Origin: Clavelina lepadiformis
Lineage: Eukaryota > Chordata > Ascidiacea > Aplousobranchia > Clavelinidae
Length of the DNA: 64,000 bases
NCBI RefSeq assembly: GCF_947623445.1
Contig: NC_135243.1
Span: 5,396,501 to 5,460,500 of the forward strand
Direction of reading: 5' to 3'
The notes beneath the pieces were generated by a model, which did not search any database, was not told the DNA's origin, and saw only the letters and a list, made by a program, of their open reading frames with translations. The position numbers and the translations under genes are program-made. Positions within the stretch are counted from its first letter, which is position 1, and each line of letters opens with the position of its first letter. Shown in pieces: positions 12,784 to 24,900 of the stretch.

Positions 12784-14117
12784 TTAAAATGAACCTGTTG
12801 CTTCTGGTACTTGTTGTCCGGTTGCTTCCCAAGTGACAGTGGGATTTTGGCCCCAACCAGTTTGACAATCGAAACGATTCACGGTGCAGTCAAAACCATC
12901 TTTGGTTACACGGTTTATTGAGACGCTGAATCTGAATGGGTGCAAACAATGTTCGGTCACGTGTATCACAATGGTTATTGTTGTAATCTGAGCTTCAACT
13001 GCAGTATATATGTCACAAAACTTTCAACATCTCACTTATCAGGGTACAGTATTTCGAAAGGCCTTCAGCCGAAGCAGACACATCTGGCGGGTCCAAGAAG
13101 ACATTGGAAAATTTGATCCACATTGACTTAGATATTGTGAGTGAGCTTCCGACATTTTCAGTACCTGCAAATAAGCTGGCACTCATATTCTGGTCTTCAT
13201 TCGGTTATGTTGTTGTTGATAGTTGTTTAATAATGACGCGATTACACAATATTTTACCCAGGATGCAAAGTTGCGTTCGGTACAATCCTGAGTTTTACGA
13301 ATTGGTTTAAGTTTTTTACGTACAGTACATATTTGTGTTCGTGGCCTTTTTCCAAAGAAATATTTTATTTGCAGATGCTAAATAGCTTTTAAAAACGTGT
13401 TGACTGACTGCTTTGCATGTGTATGAGTATGACTTATTACAGCTTAGTGTAAAGTTATGTACGTTGATGATCGTTAATATAGTTAATGTAGTTACGAACA
13501 TAGTTGGTAAAGTAATTGGAGTTTGGAACAAATATCAAATTCAGTGACAGTGACTGAAAAAGAAAACTAATACTAAATTGAGTCGGATTAAAACTAATAC
13601 GCGCCTAGATATGACATAAATAAACTGGGCGTTAACAAGCACATGGTAGCAAAGTAAGTCACGGCTCACCAGATCTAAACGAAGGAATCTAATATAAAGA
13701 AAAGGGACTTACCACGAGTCTAAACACACAATGACAAACATATTTGGACTTTTATGGCGACACAAAATGATATAAACCATTATCACTTAAATCATGTAAT
13801 TTGAATGCACAAAACTGCTAATTTGGACCTAACTGATGTTTAACCTTTGTCTGAACAAAACCTGGATTACAGGCGTACCGTACAAAACGTTAATGTATTA
13901 CAGCGGAAAGCTGTACAGCGCAACGAAAGAGCATTAAGCTATATATAAATGTGGTTGGGCTGTTCCTAATCCACAACTACTGCTAACTTGATAAAATTTT
14001 ATTGGTAAATAGAATGTGCCGAAGCACAGGCATGATTTGATGCGGAGAGACATCTCAAAATATATATATATATAGATTGTTTTGATACGAATAACGCTTA
14101 CCTTTTTCAGTAGACAT
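12784..14117 (-). pseudogene. H-type lectin gene, copy A (one domain, probably broken)
   Basis: Tandem partner of the gene at 16264-17428. Exon 1 (14117-14102) encodes MSTEK plus one base and is almost identical to copy B. Exon 2 (13164-13036) encodes ENVGSSLTISKSMWIKF and what follows, matching the first half of an H-type lectin domain. Exon 3 (12931-12784) encodes FSVSINRVTKDGFDCTV..GWGQNPTVTWEATG and then a stop, reached by reading through the donor position used in copy B. Exon 2 is 129 bases where 127 or 130 would keep phase, so the frame breaks between exons 2 and 3. The exons for a second lectin domain are not found downstream. It is either a decaying duplicate or, less likely, uses an alternative splice site that I did not see. 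Confidence 0.6.
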
Positions 14118-15198
14118 TTCAAATGTGTAGATTATTTCAAACAATAACAATTCAAAAAAGCTAAAATGAGATAAAATCAGAGTTAGAACTAGATCGAAAC
14201 AAAAAGATAAATCTAGAAATCACATACAATTTTACCGAAGACCGAGACAAATTCTTTATTTTTCTACTTTGTAGTAACTAATCTCTTGTTATCAAACAAA
14301 ACAACGTAATATACGTAGTTTGCAATTTTCATTGCGTTTTCCCCTCAAACCTTAACCCGCGCAATAACACCAAAAATATTAAAACACTCCCAGCATTTCT
14401 GACACATTTCGCTGAGTTCTTTCATTTTTGCCTAACTGTTACTTGAAACTGTAAGGTTTGAAACGATTCGTACTTCTTTTATAACCGATTCTTTTCTTCT
14501 TTGGTATTCCATTTATGCGTGTTGTAATGCTATTGTTTTTAAAATAATTACATCATAGTCATTGCATCACCATCCTTACATCATTCCATGCTCCACCTTC
14601 ATTCCTTTCGATCAACGCAATTTAGCTAACATTGTACCCTTCAGCAAATATCGATTCGTCATGTTGTTGATGTAATTGTTTTCAATTCCTTTTTCGGTCA
14701 CAATTCCTTTTTAATACCTGGCTCTTGCGAAAAGTGAACGGTTCACACGGAAACAACCGTAGTTTTGATAAAACAAAAGGGCTTCGAAACCGAAAGTCCG
14801 GGGAAATGTTTTCTTTCAGTGCTCAAACTTGTTTGTAACTTTCCGGTCAGCCAGCACATTTTTCTGTGAATTACGCCATATTTTCCCAGGCGCTTAAAAT
14901 GCTTGGAAGATTTTGCTGCATTTGCACGCAAGTTGTTTGTTGTAAGTCATTAAGTATATTTATATAGTCCTATACGCTAACTGCAGTTACCGGCTATAAG
15001 CGATATTTTAACACTTTTAAGCAATAGGTTGCTATTATTGTCATAATTATTATTGCAATTGCTCATTTACTTGATATGGGAATCAGTTGTACAAATTAAA
15101 ATCCTCGTAGCCATTTGTGTGCAATTAAAGTCGACAGTGTTCGAACAACAGTAAAGATTTTGCTTAGCTTTGTATGAGCCTATGTTTTGGTTACGTCT

Positions 15199-15420
15199 CT
15201 AGACATGGCAACAGGTTCCAGAAGGTAATTTGATCTGCTTCCCACAAAAGACTTGCGCAATAACCGATTTTGAAAGTTTCATAGAATGTCTTTCACGGGC
15301 GAAGCCAATTGGTATCCTGCGATTTTTAAGGCGCAGGATGGTAGCATCTTTATTGAAAAATCCATTGATACCAACAAATAAACCTTCAACACCACGTGTT
15401 TGGCTACTGACAAGACCATG
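15199..15420 (-). other. 74-codon open segment, left copy (possible 3' exon)
   Basis: A minus-strand reading frame opening right after a TCTTTATTACAG acceptor-like site and ending at TAA. It encodes HGLVSSQTRGVEGLFVGING..KLPSGTCCHV. The right copy at 18402-18623 has exactly the same length, frame and stop. The two differ at about 17 of 73 residues, with many nonsynonymous changes, so purifying selection is not obvious. I do not recognise a family. It could be the last exon of a duplicated gene or a non-coding piece of the tandem duplication. Confidence 0.35.
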
Positions 15421-15654
15421 CTGTAATAAAGACCTAAAATTTATGAGAAAACAACCTCCACACCAGCTCGTCGACCACGAACTCATGTTTGTGCATGCCG
15501 GTTGCTCTTGGATACGAGGCGGCTGACAGTCAAAAACTATCAACAACAAAAGGTGCTCGGAATCCGGTGCTAACAAAAGGTGCTGGGCCTTCTCACGCAA
15601 GCAATAGTTTCGATGTGGCAAAAGGGTTTCGAAACCGAACACACCTCAATTTTG

Positions 15655-15825
15655 TGACAGTTCTTTGATCATTTATTTAACAATAACGCGACAACACACT
15701 GAGACCAGAAGGTAGATTTAAGTTAGATGTAGGTTCCTTTGTTATAACATTTAAGTTAGAGTAACAAGAAATTGTGAAAAATAATTTAGAGCGCACGGTT
15801 TTTTCCGGTAAAATAGTGGCAGAAG
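15655..15825. repeat. Nested repeat fragments
   Basis: 15592-15700 matches 20945-21040 (shared 'gcaatagtttcgatgtggca' and 'ttctttgatcatttattt'). It runs directly into a second, unrelated repeat ending TTTTTTCCGGTAAAATAGTGGCAG near 15822. That second piece is related to the element ends at 2640, 26041 and 52111. Confidence 0.6.
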
Positions 15826-16263
15826 ATAATGAATGTATAAATGTAAAGCAAAATGAGGCTCTGCAGTACTTCATAGCTAAATACCCAAAATGTATCTGCG
15901 TGTTTTTATTGGAGTGAATGAAACTTCTTCATAAACCAACCATGACACAACTTCATCTGCATTTTATTTCGTAAATAAATCACACAAAAACGATCAGCAA
16001 ATTTGCTCACTTTCATCACTGAAAATAAAATTCATTAAATTACCAAACAATAGACATCTTCAAGATTACACATCTTTGGACGCAATTTAAATTTAATTTC
16101 ATAAAACGGTCAAGTGAAGTTGTACGATTTTTAATTGATAATGATCATTGTAGGTAAAGTTAGTAATGTGCATATACGTATATGGTTTCCATTAGTGATT
16201 AATCTAGATATACACACGAGACTTAAGGTCACGTGTCGAATAGGCCTACATATGCTAACTCTA

Positions 16264-17428
16264 TCACTGGGAAACTTTGACTGAATGCCAGAAGAGTGTG
16301 AGATCTTGACCCCATCCACTGTTGGAATCCATTCGTTGCACAATGCATTGGAACCCATCGTTGTTCTGATGAGTTATTTCCAAACGGTATCTATAGGACA
16401 TATCCAGAAACTTTGTTTGTCTAGAACTAGGTAAATAACTATAAAGTATTGACGTAAGTATAGAAGTAAATTGTCAACTTTTGAAAATGTGTTAAAATGC
16501 TTTAAATAGAATAATTTTAATTTCTTGTGTTTTACCGGTCAGGAATCTGTCCATCGCAATAATCTCCTTTCACCCAGGCAACTACTGGAGTTCGTTTCGC
16601 AAAGACTTTGGGAAAGTTGACCTTTACCACTTTTTTGTTTTCGCTCGAAGACCCAATATTTTGGGAACCTGAAGTTAAACGTGAAAAGGTTAAAAACAAG
16701 TTTTAGAATAAATTTGTTATTTAAAGTTATTTGGCAAATTTCAGACCAATATTAGTTTGTAGTTGAAATCATTTCCAGTTACTTTCTGTTACATCCAAAT
16801 AAAATAAATAGAAATAATTATAAATCAAAAATAAAAATAAATTTCTTCATCAAAATAACAAAAAGAAAAAAATGACCTGTAGCTTCAGGTACTTCATCTC
16901 CAGTTGCTTCCCACTGAAGAGAAAGATCTTGATCCCAACCGAGTTTCTGATCGTAACGTTTCACTGTGCAGTCAAAACCATCTGGATCCACTCTGTTTAT
17001 TATTACGTTGAACCTGAAACAGCAGCCTACAGTTGAAGCAAACATTTCGTTAAACACACAGGTCAATTACAGTTGTTTGTAATTTCACAACTTGTTCGTT
17101 TAACTATCGGTCACGAAATCATCAATATCTCACTGATCAGGATAACGAATCTGGCCCTTTGCAGAAGCGGACACGGTAGGAGTTTTGAAGAAAATAGTGG
17201 GAAAGTCGATCCACATTGACTTGGAAATTGTTCGTGAGCTTCCAAAGTTTACGGAACCTGCAAATGGTAATAAAATTAAACTTTCTAGTTAAGTAGAAAT
17301 GTAAACTTTTAAAGGCATGAGAATAACCTAATTTTTATTTGAATTTTACTTGAATTGAAGCTATATAGATTTAATTATATATATATATTGTTTTGATACG
17401 AATAACGCTTACCTTTTTCGGTAGGCAT
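16264..17428 (-). CDS. Two-domain H-type lectin, copy B
   Basis: H-type lectins are small beta-sandwich carbohydrate binders known from snail agglutinins, Dictyostelium discoidins and many marine invertebrates. Exons on the minus strand: 17428-17413, 17257-17134, 17013-16877, 16668-16536, 16390-16264; total 537 bases, 178 residues, all phases consistent. Each domain is split over two exons. Domain 1 runs GSVNFGSSRTISKSMW to DGFDCTVKRYDQ..GWDQDLSLQWEATG. Domain 2 runs GSQNIGSSSENKKVVK to DGFQCIVQRMDSNSGWGQDLTLFWHS, then VKVSQ and stop. The start, MPTEKG, has no signal peptide, unless the in-frame hydrophobic stretch just upstream (ELLLFEIIYTFE) is translated from an earlier exon. A TTTTAG acceptor lies 44 bases before the ATG, compatible with a trans-spliced leader. 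The donor after domain 1, GTCATT, is weak. Family confidence rests on the repeated GF.C.V.R..GW.Q..L.W pattern. Confidence 0.75.
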
Positions 17429-18401
17429 TTCAAATGTGTAGATTATTTCAAACAATAACAATTCAAAAAAAGCTAAAATGAGAAAAAATCAAAGAGTTAG
17501 AACCAGATCAAAGCAAAAATATAAATCTAGAAATCACATAAAAATTTATGCCAGTCTGAAACCAATTTTAGCCCATCATTTTGTAACTGCATTAATTCTT
17601 TATTTTACCACTTTGTAGTAACTAATCTCTTGTTATCGAACAAAATAACGTAAAATACACAGTTTGCAATTTTCATTGCGTTTTCTCCCCAAACCTTAAC
17701 CCGCGCAATAACACCAAAAATATAAAAACACTCCCAGCATTTATGAAATATTTCGCTGAGTTCTTTCATTTTTGCCTAACAGTGTGTAGTAACGAGCTGT
17801 TACTTGAAACTGTGAGGTTTGAAACGATTCGTACCTTTTTTATATCCGATTCTTTTTTCTTTGGTATTTCATTTATGCGTGTTGTAATGCTATTGTTTTT
17901 AAAAATGATTACATCATAGTCATTGCATCACCAGCATTACATCATTCCATGCTTCACCTTCATTCCTTCAATTCCTTATTAAAACCAGGCTCTTGCAACA
18001 AAAAAGCTTCGAAACCGAAAGCCCGGGGGAAAAGTGTCCGTTCAGTGCTCAAGTTTGTTTGTAACTTTTTGGTCGGCCAGCACATATTTCTGTGAAACAC
18101 GTCATATTCTCCCAGGCGCTTAGAACGCTTTGAAGATTTTGCTGCATTGGCACGGAAGTTGTTTGTTTAAGTAATTAGGTATATAGTCCTCTACGAAAAC
18201 TGCAGTTACCGGCGATAAACAATATTTTAACACTTTTAAGAAATAGGCTGCTATTATTGTCCTAATTATTATTGTAATTGCTGATTTACTTGATGTGGGA
18301 AGCAGTTGTACAAATTAAAAACCTTGTAGCCATTTGTATGCAATTAAAGTCGACAGTGTTCGAACAACAGTAATGATTTTGCTTATGTTTTGGTTACGTA
18401 T

Positions 18402-18623
18402 TTAGACATGGCAGCAGGTTCCAGAAGGTAGTTTGATCTGCTCCCCACAAAATACTTGCGTAACAACCGAGTTTGAAGGCTTCAGAGAATGTCCTTCAGG
18501 GGCCAAGCCAATTGGTATCCCGCGTTTTTTACGGCGCAGGATGAAAATATCTTTATTGAAAAATCCATTGATACCAATAAATAAACCTTCAACACCACGC
18601 GTTTGGCAAATGACAAGACCATG
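18402..18623 (-). other. 74-codon open segment, right copy (possible 3' exon)
   Basis: Encodes HGLVICQTRGVEGLFIGING..IKLPSGTCCHV and stop, after a TCTTTATTACAG acceptor-like site. It lies about 1 kb upstream of lectin copy B, in the same relative place as the left copy to lectin copy A. The whole 3.3 kb unit was therefore duplicated in tandem. Function unknown. Confidence 0.35.
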
Positions 18624-18949
18624 CTGTAATAAAGACTTAAAATGCATTTCGCAAACCCGTGTGAGTGAGTTTCGTGAGAGCAGATTACAATAATAGAGAA
18701 TGTTCTCTAACATTCTTGATTTTCATTCTTAGTAGTAGTAGGCAAACGTAGTAGACAACAACTATGTTTTCATGACTTCGAGCTTGTGGAAAATCGTTGC
18801 TGGCGTCAAAAGTGAACAACGGAGAAAGTGACGTAACCTCCTTCTGCATGGATGGATAAGATCCATCTATGCATGTTAATGAGGATCTCATAATCTCATA
18901 ATCATGGAGATGATGAATATGAGATGACATGCATGGATCTTAAGTCCCT

Positions 18950-19185
18950 GCGCATTCAATGTGTCAGTGTCAGCTGTTTTATTCTGGGTGCTTGAGTTCA
19001 TGTCTGAGTACAAATCTTTCATATTCGCTTACACGCATTTTCAAGTTAAATAACAGTTTTTGCGAATTTACCACAAGCTAGCTTAGCTTTTACAGTATAC
19101 ATAAAGCGCATTGTATCGATAAATAAGCAATTTGAGTTAACTTACATATACAACTTCAGCAACAGAAACGCAAGAAAAAAATTGA
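18950..19185. repeat. Direct repeat, left copy (about 220 bp)
   Basis: Matches 19945-20165: both contain 'cgcattttcaagttaaataa', then 'cagtatacataaagc' and 'acatatacaacttcagcaac'. The copies lie about 1 kb apart in the same orientation. Confidence 0.85.
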
Positions 19186-19402
19186 AATAATATGGTTCAT
19201 TTGTAAACAATTCAGTTTTAAATCCAGGCTCTTGCGAAAGGTGAATGGCTCACACGCAAGCAACAGTAATTTCGATAAAACCAAGCGGCTTCGAAGCCGA
19301 AATCCCGGGGAAAAACTGTCCGTACAGTGTTCAGGTTTGCTTGTAACCTTCGGGTCTGCCAACACGTTTTTCTGTGAAATACGTCATATTTGCCAGGCGC
19401 TT

Positions 19403-19480
19403 AAAACGCTTAGAACGCTTAGAACGCTTAGAACGCTTAGAACGCTTAGAACGCTTAGAACGCTTAGAACGCTTAGAAGA
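19403..19480. repeat. Nine-base satellite (ACGCTTAGA)n
   Basis: About eight to nine nearly perfect tandem copies of ACGCTTAGA. The surrounding sequence (from about 19210 to 19520) is paralogous to 14720-14945 and 17990-18180. There the same place holds only one or two imperfect units ('ggcgcttaaaatgcttggaaga', 'ggcgcttagaacgctttgaaga'). Confidence 0.95.
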
Positions 19481-19944
19481 CTTTGCTGCATTGGCACGCA
19501 AGTTGTTTGTTTTAAGTAATTAAGTAAATAATTAGTCGCCAACAACTTACATGACAACTTCTTTGGGAATGATGCTATGTGTGGCTTCGAAGTGAACGCA
19601 AAATGTTCCGTCATGCTTGCTTGAGCGTCTGACGAAACTAGGCATCCATGCATGACCCGGACTACCTCAAGTTTTGTTTTTCCGCCTGCTTTCATCCATT
19701 GTGTGAAGATAATGTAACCTTTTGAAGCCACACCTTTAAAAATATATCGGCTTAAACCTCACGCGTCTTACTTTAAGTTTATTCTTTCGCTAAAAGTAAA
19801 ATGTATCCAGACAACCTTAATCCATGTTAAACTCACAGTTACTCTTTACAGAGTTACAGCATGACAGTATTCTGTGTATATATGAGAGTCAACAATTAAA
19901 GATATGTAAATCCGGTCGTCATAAATGAAAATTAGTCCACAACC

Positions 19945-20165
19945 CAGCCTGTGCAATCAATACGTCAGTGTCACCTATTTTAGTTTGAGTGCATACAAAT
20001 CTTTTATATTCGCTTACTCGCATTTTCAAGTTAAATAACAGTTTTTGCAAATTTATCACAAGTTAGCTTAGCTTATACAGTATACATAAAGCACATTGTA
20101 TCGATATATCAGCAATTTGCGTTACCTTACATATACAACTTCAGCAACCAAAACGCATGACAAAA
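19945..20165. repeat. Direct repeat, right copy
   Basis: Partner of 18950-19185, same orientation, with scattered substitutions. The stretch from here to about 20940 shows no gene. Confidence 0.85.
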
Positions 20166-21014
20166 ATTGAAACAATTTAATTCAGGCAATACTATACAAT
20201 ATACATGGTATAGTTTGAGCAAGCAAGGAAAAATGAACGAAGTAATCACCGAAATGTAAATTTAAGCAAATAGTTTCACAACAAACAGTCATAATTTGAA
20301 ATTGCCTCATTGCTATCTACTCAATTTGAAGCACTGAAAAGAAGAAAAACTTTGTTGGATATAGGTCGGTTGCAAAATCCCCAGACATGTGACTCGATAC
20401 TGATGAAACTTGTGAGACAGATACTCTGCTGACAAACCGTGTGCTTCACTTGCACAAAACAATCACTAAACATAATGTAAATCTAGGTATTGCCCAAAGC
20501 TGCTTTTTATGACTTTTCTGACCATTTTGGTGATTGCCATTCTTAAAAATTTTTACTTGCTACAAACTCAGTGAGGCTTATGGTAAAAACCAATGATGGC
20601 CTCAGATCGAATAAAAATCAAATAAACATGAATGATGACATTTGACATGTTCATTAATGAAGTCTTTCTATAACTTTAGGAATAAGATTTAAATTTATTA
20701 CAGTAACTTAAAATTAAAGCAAGCAATCATTATTCTTGCTGAGAGCAGTATAAACCGGTTTTGACAAAAGCTTGTACGTGTGTCGTAGATATTCCAAACT
20801 TTATTATAATTGCATGCAAATGATGCCTCGTAGATAATGCCAGCTACTTTCGAAACATTCAAATTGATCAATTAACGTACCGCAGTGATAACGCGATGTC
20901 TCATCTAAAAGTTATGACAACAGTCGGGCTGTTGCAATAGTATTAGGCCTTCGCACGCGAGCAATAGTTTCGATGTGGCAAAAGGGTTTCGAAACCGAAC
21001 ACACCTCAATTTTG

Positions 21015-21560
21015 TGACAGTTCTTTGATCATTTATTTAACAATGACGCGATCACACAGTGTGGTACTCAGGCTGTAAAATTGCTTTCGGCACGATAATG
21101 AATTCTTTTAGGTTTCTTACGTACAGTAGATATTCGTGTTCGTAGCCTTTTTCCAAAGCAACAGCTTATTTGTAGATGTCAAGCATGGCACAACCTACAT
21201 TCATAGATGAGAGATTACTTTATCAAAGCAAGTTATGCGCAGCTTTTGACACTCTCTTTACAAGCAACAATTGCAAAATTCTAAATTATCAAACAGTTTT
21301 GAAAAAACCACTTGAGAAAAGTGTGAAGTCGATATTTCACATCAACGTCCCCATATTACCATAAAAGTTCTTGCAAACCTCAACTCGATAAAGTATATGT
21401 TGACCTGTGTTGTAAATGCAGATATATTTTGAAACAATTATTTGACTATATTTTAAACTACACAATATGTCTAAACTGTAGACATTTTCTACTGAGTTTC
21501 ATTCTCAAAATAGCATTCATGAAAATAATCCAACCACAATATATTTCGTTCATGCACAAT
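21015..21560. repeat. Long direct repeat, right copy
   Basis: Collinear with 11815-12345 at high identity. The 70 bases just before it also match 15592-15660. It marks the right edge of the duplicated lectin block. Confidence 0.85.
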
Positions 21561-21938
21561 TAAATCAACAAATATACCGTTCCTGCGTTTCATCATAAAC
21601 GTTTCCTGCGTTTCATCATAGACGTTTCCTGCTCTGTGATATCTGATGTCATTTGGTCAATACCAATACCATTAGGTGATCATAAAAACAACTAAAGTAG
21701 TCTACAGGCTTTCCCATCCATAGCTATGTATTGATTGGCGTATCAGGAATAAATAAAGCTTCGGCCAAGCTACAATTGCATTTTATTGTGAACAATAAAC
21801 AACAACATTTTTACTCTATACTTTTACATTTACAATTATATATTATTATACAGGATATTTACAAAAGAGATCAAATAGTTCATTCATGCGCTAAGTTAAT
21901 TAGTCAACGAGCCCAACAAAGCAAAAATATAAATCAAT

Positions 21939-24900
21939 TCATAATTTGGATTGGAATAGATTGAAATCTGAGAATCTGCTCAACGAGAATGGTTCAAGAG
22001 AATATTTGCTTTTCTTTTTTAAAGCCAAGTCTCCAAGGATCTGACCTATTACTGGAGCCATTTTGAATCCGTGACCTTTAAAGTAAAAACATTGAGAGAA
22101 TGACTTCGTCTACGTTTGCGCACGTAGCGCGCCTTTGCTTGTTACTCACACCAGTGTTTGACAGATTAAATATCAGGTAAGAGCTTATAACTTGCTATTC
22201 TTTCAACGGTGTTAGTGAATTCGAAATCCCGATTAAACTACAATTCGACTACCAATAAGACTAACTGGAAAAAACGCTTTGTATAAGCAAGAGAATTGGG
22301 TGTATAACGCAGCACAGAAAAAAAATTTGTTGATGATCGCCTGCTACCAGCTTAAGTTTTTCAAAACATTAACTACATGATCAATTATTTCCAAAACCTT
22401 ATCAAACAGAACATAAAGGGACAACTGGTTCCTGGAAAATAATAGGAATTACCTGAAAAGCCTGCTCCTATAATAATATTGGAATATTTTGGATGCTTGT
22501 CTAAGATAAAGTCTTCATCTGGTGTCATCTAAAAGTAGAAAAACCTTGGCAACAGATTGAATGCCGTAAAGAATTTATACTATACTATAGTAATTATGAT
22601 TTGCTATTAGTTAATTAATTAATTAATTGAGCTAACAATGTATTAATTATGAAATCGACTACTATAAAAGCTTACGACTATTATATAACAGGTTTCGTTT
22701 TATCAGCATTTGAGTATTTTATTTGTTGAAACCATGGAATTCAACGCTACGAAGTGGTTTGATAAGAAACTGAGAAAAATCTGTGAAACTTTTAATGTCT
22801 CTTGAAAACATTAAGAACTTACCGAAAAGAAACAAGTCACGATAGAATGGGGTTCAGGAATCAAGTCTGGATAATGACGTGAAACAAATGTCTTCATATT
22901 GTCCATGATTTCTTTTTCTACCGCTCTCTGTCCAGGCGTAAGTGGTTTCGATGCGTCATCAGGCGAGGTCAAAGCTATTCCACCGTAATAAGCTACCTGA
23001 AGAAATAGTTATAACGTTTTTAAAAGAAATTAAGTGTTAAGCAACAAATTGCAAATGGTCAACAATGACCTTAACCAAATCTTTGTACTCCATCTCGGGC
23101 GTTGAGTAAAAACAATGTTTAGAGCCGGTCACAGACGATACTGGAAATTTAGATGCAGAATATACATCCTGAGTCTTGACCTTCCAGTAGACGATGGCCG
23201 CCTTTGTAGGCTGCAAAAACGAGTTTTTCAATACTTTGCAAACAACGTTTGTTATTTCATTTAATGAAATGACCGCACTATAAGTGAGAGGATTACCATG
23301 ACTGGAATCTGAAGTCCAAGAGGTTTCAGTACGTCGTTTATCCAAGGGCCACAAGCAAGAACGACGGATTTAGCGAAAAATACTCCGTTGTTGGTTTTTA
23401 CCTTTACAAGGTCTCTGTTGACAGACTGAAGTGACAAAACTTTTCCTTGAGTAAAAATTCCACCAAATCGCTTAAATGACTCCTAAAATAAGTTACAAAC
23501 TTACGAGTTACATACAGCTCTACAAAGCTAATCGTATAATCTTGTGTGTCGTCAATCCTAAAGGCTACAAATAAAAATGTACTGTATAGTGTACAAGTAA
23601 AATACTTGAACGCACCAACAGTGCAGAAATGCAATTGTCTGCTTTTAGAATACCACCATGCTCTTCAAAAATTGCACTGAGTGTTTCCGCTTTCAAGCCT
23701 GGAAATCTTTGCTCGATTTCGCTGCTACTGAGAAATTGGTGGGGAATCTTTTTACTCCGCAGTGTATCCGACACCTCTTTGCACATATTGTATGGCTGAA
23801 GGCATACAATGCCCGTCTTTCTGCAGAAGAAACCACAGCATGAGTAGGTTGAAGATTAAAATTTGTTCCACTACTAAAGAAATGAAAGAAATATCGTTTG
23901 AAATTTTTGTTACTTTTTTATATTTATTAAACAATTCATAGGATTTTTATGTTCTTTTGGTAAATCAATATAAGATGACACCTTTAGAGGGGTATGTTTA
24001 ACAATGTTAAGATAATGAGTATCAACAGAATCAACTATCCATCCTGAACCGTCACTAAGCCAGTTACCAATTCTGGCTAGTAATGGATTTTCTGCCTTAT
24101 CATACTGTCATCAATTTCATTCTCATTATATATTTCAATTGCTTTGCTGTTAAAACATGATTGTGAGAATACCCATCCGTCTTTTTTTTTATAAATCTAC
24201 TTTTCTTTAACGGGTCCTCTTCTGGTTTTCTCTTTTAAAGGTGATTTGACAGTGATTAATGGTTTCACATTTCTCATTTTGCTTAGTTTTAACTTTATTT
24301 TATCTCCCGGAGCTTTCTTGGTTTTATTTAGCTCTTTTAATGGATACTTTTCATCAATGATGTCAATCTCATAAGATTTTACATAACTATTCAGAGCTTT
24401 TTTAAGTAAAAGTACTCTAGTTTTTCTTTCAGAAAATTGATTTAAAATTTTTCGAAGACTATCAGAAACTTTAAGTTCTTGCGGCATGTAATTCAAGAAA
24501 CAGTTAGCAAGTTGAGGGAGACGTATTATAATATATTGGTCTCAATACAGGAGCATTGATATCTGGAACTAGTTTATTTAAAATATTTCATTGATTCTTC
24601 TTTTTGCATTATAAGATATTTTATTTTTAAGTTACTTTTATACCGTAAGAAGTTATTATTCATAATTACTAATATAATTGATAATATCATCTTTATATAT
24701 TTTAATACTTTCCCAAAATACTAGAACTTTTGTGGTAAATTTTTCGGTCCTGTATCATTCATTCATCTACTACAACATTTAAGCTGTATATAATGCATAT
24801 TATATGTCTTTATGCAAAACGGCACTCACAGATACAATTGGTCAGCACATTCTTTCTCTAATTCCTTCCAGAGCTCGAAAGCTTCAGGCATCATTTCAAC

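Noticed and set aside
15230-15526. Plus-strand frame conserved with 18433-18693
   Set aside because: It is the opposite strand of the duplicated minus-strand segment; conservation follows from the DNA duplication.
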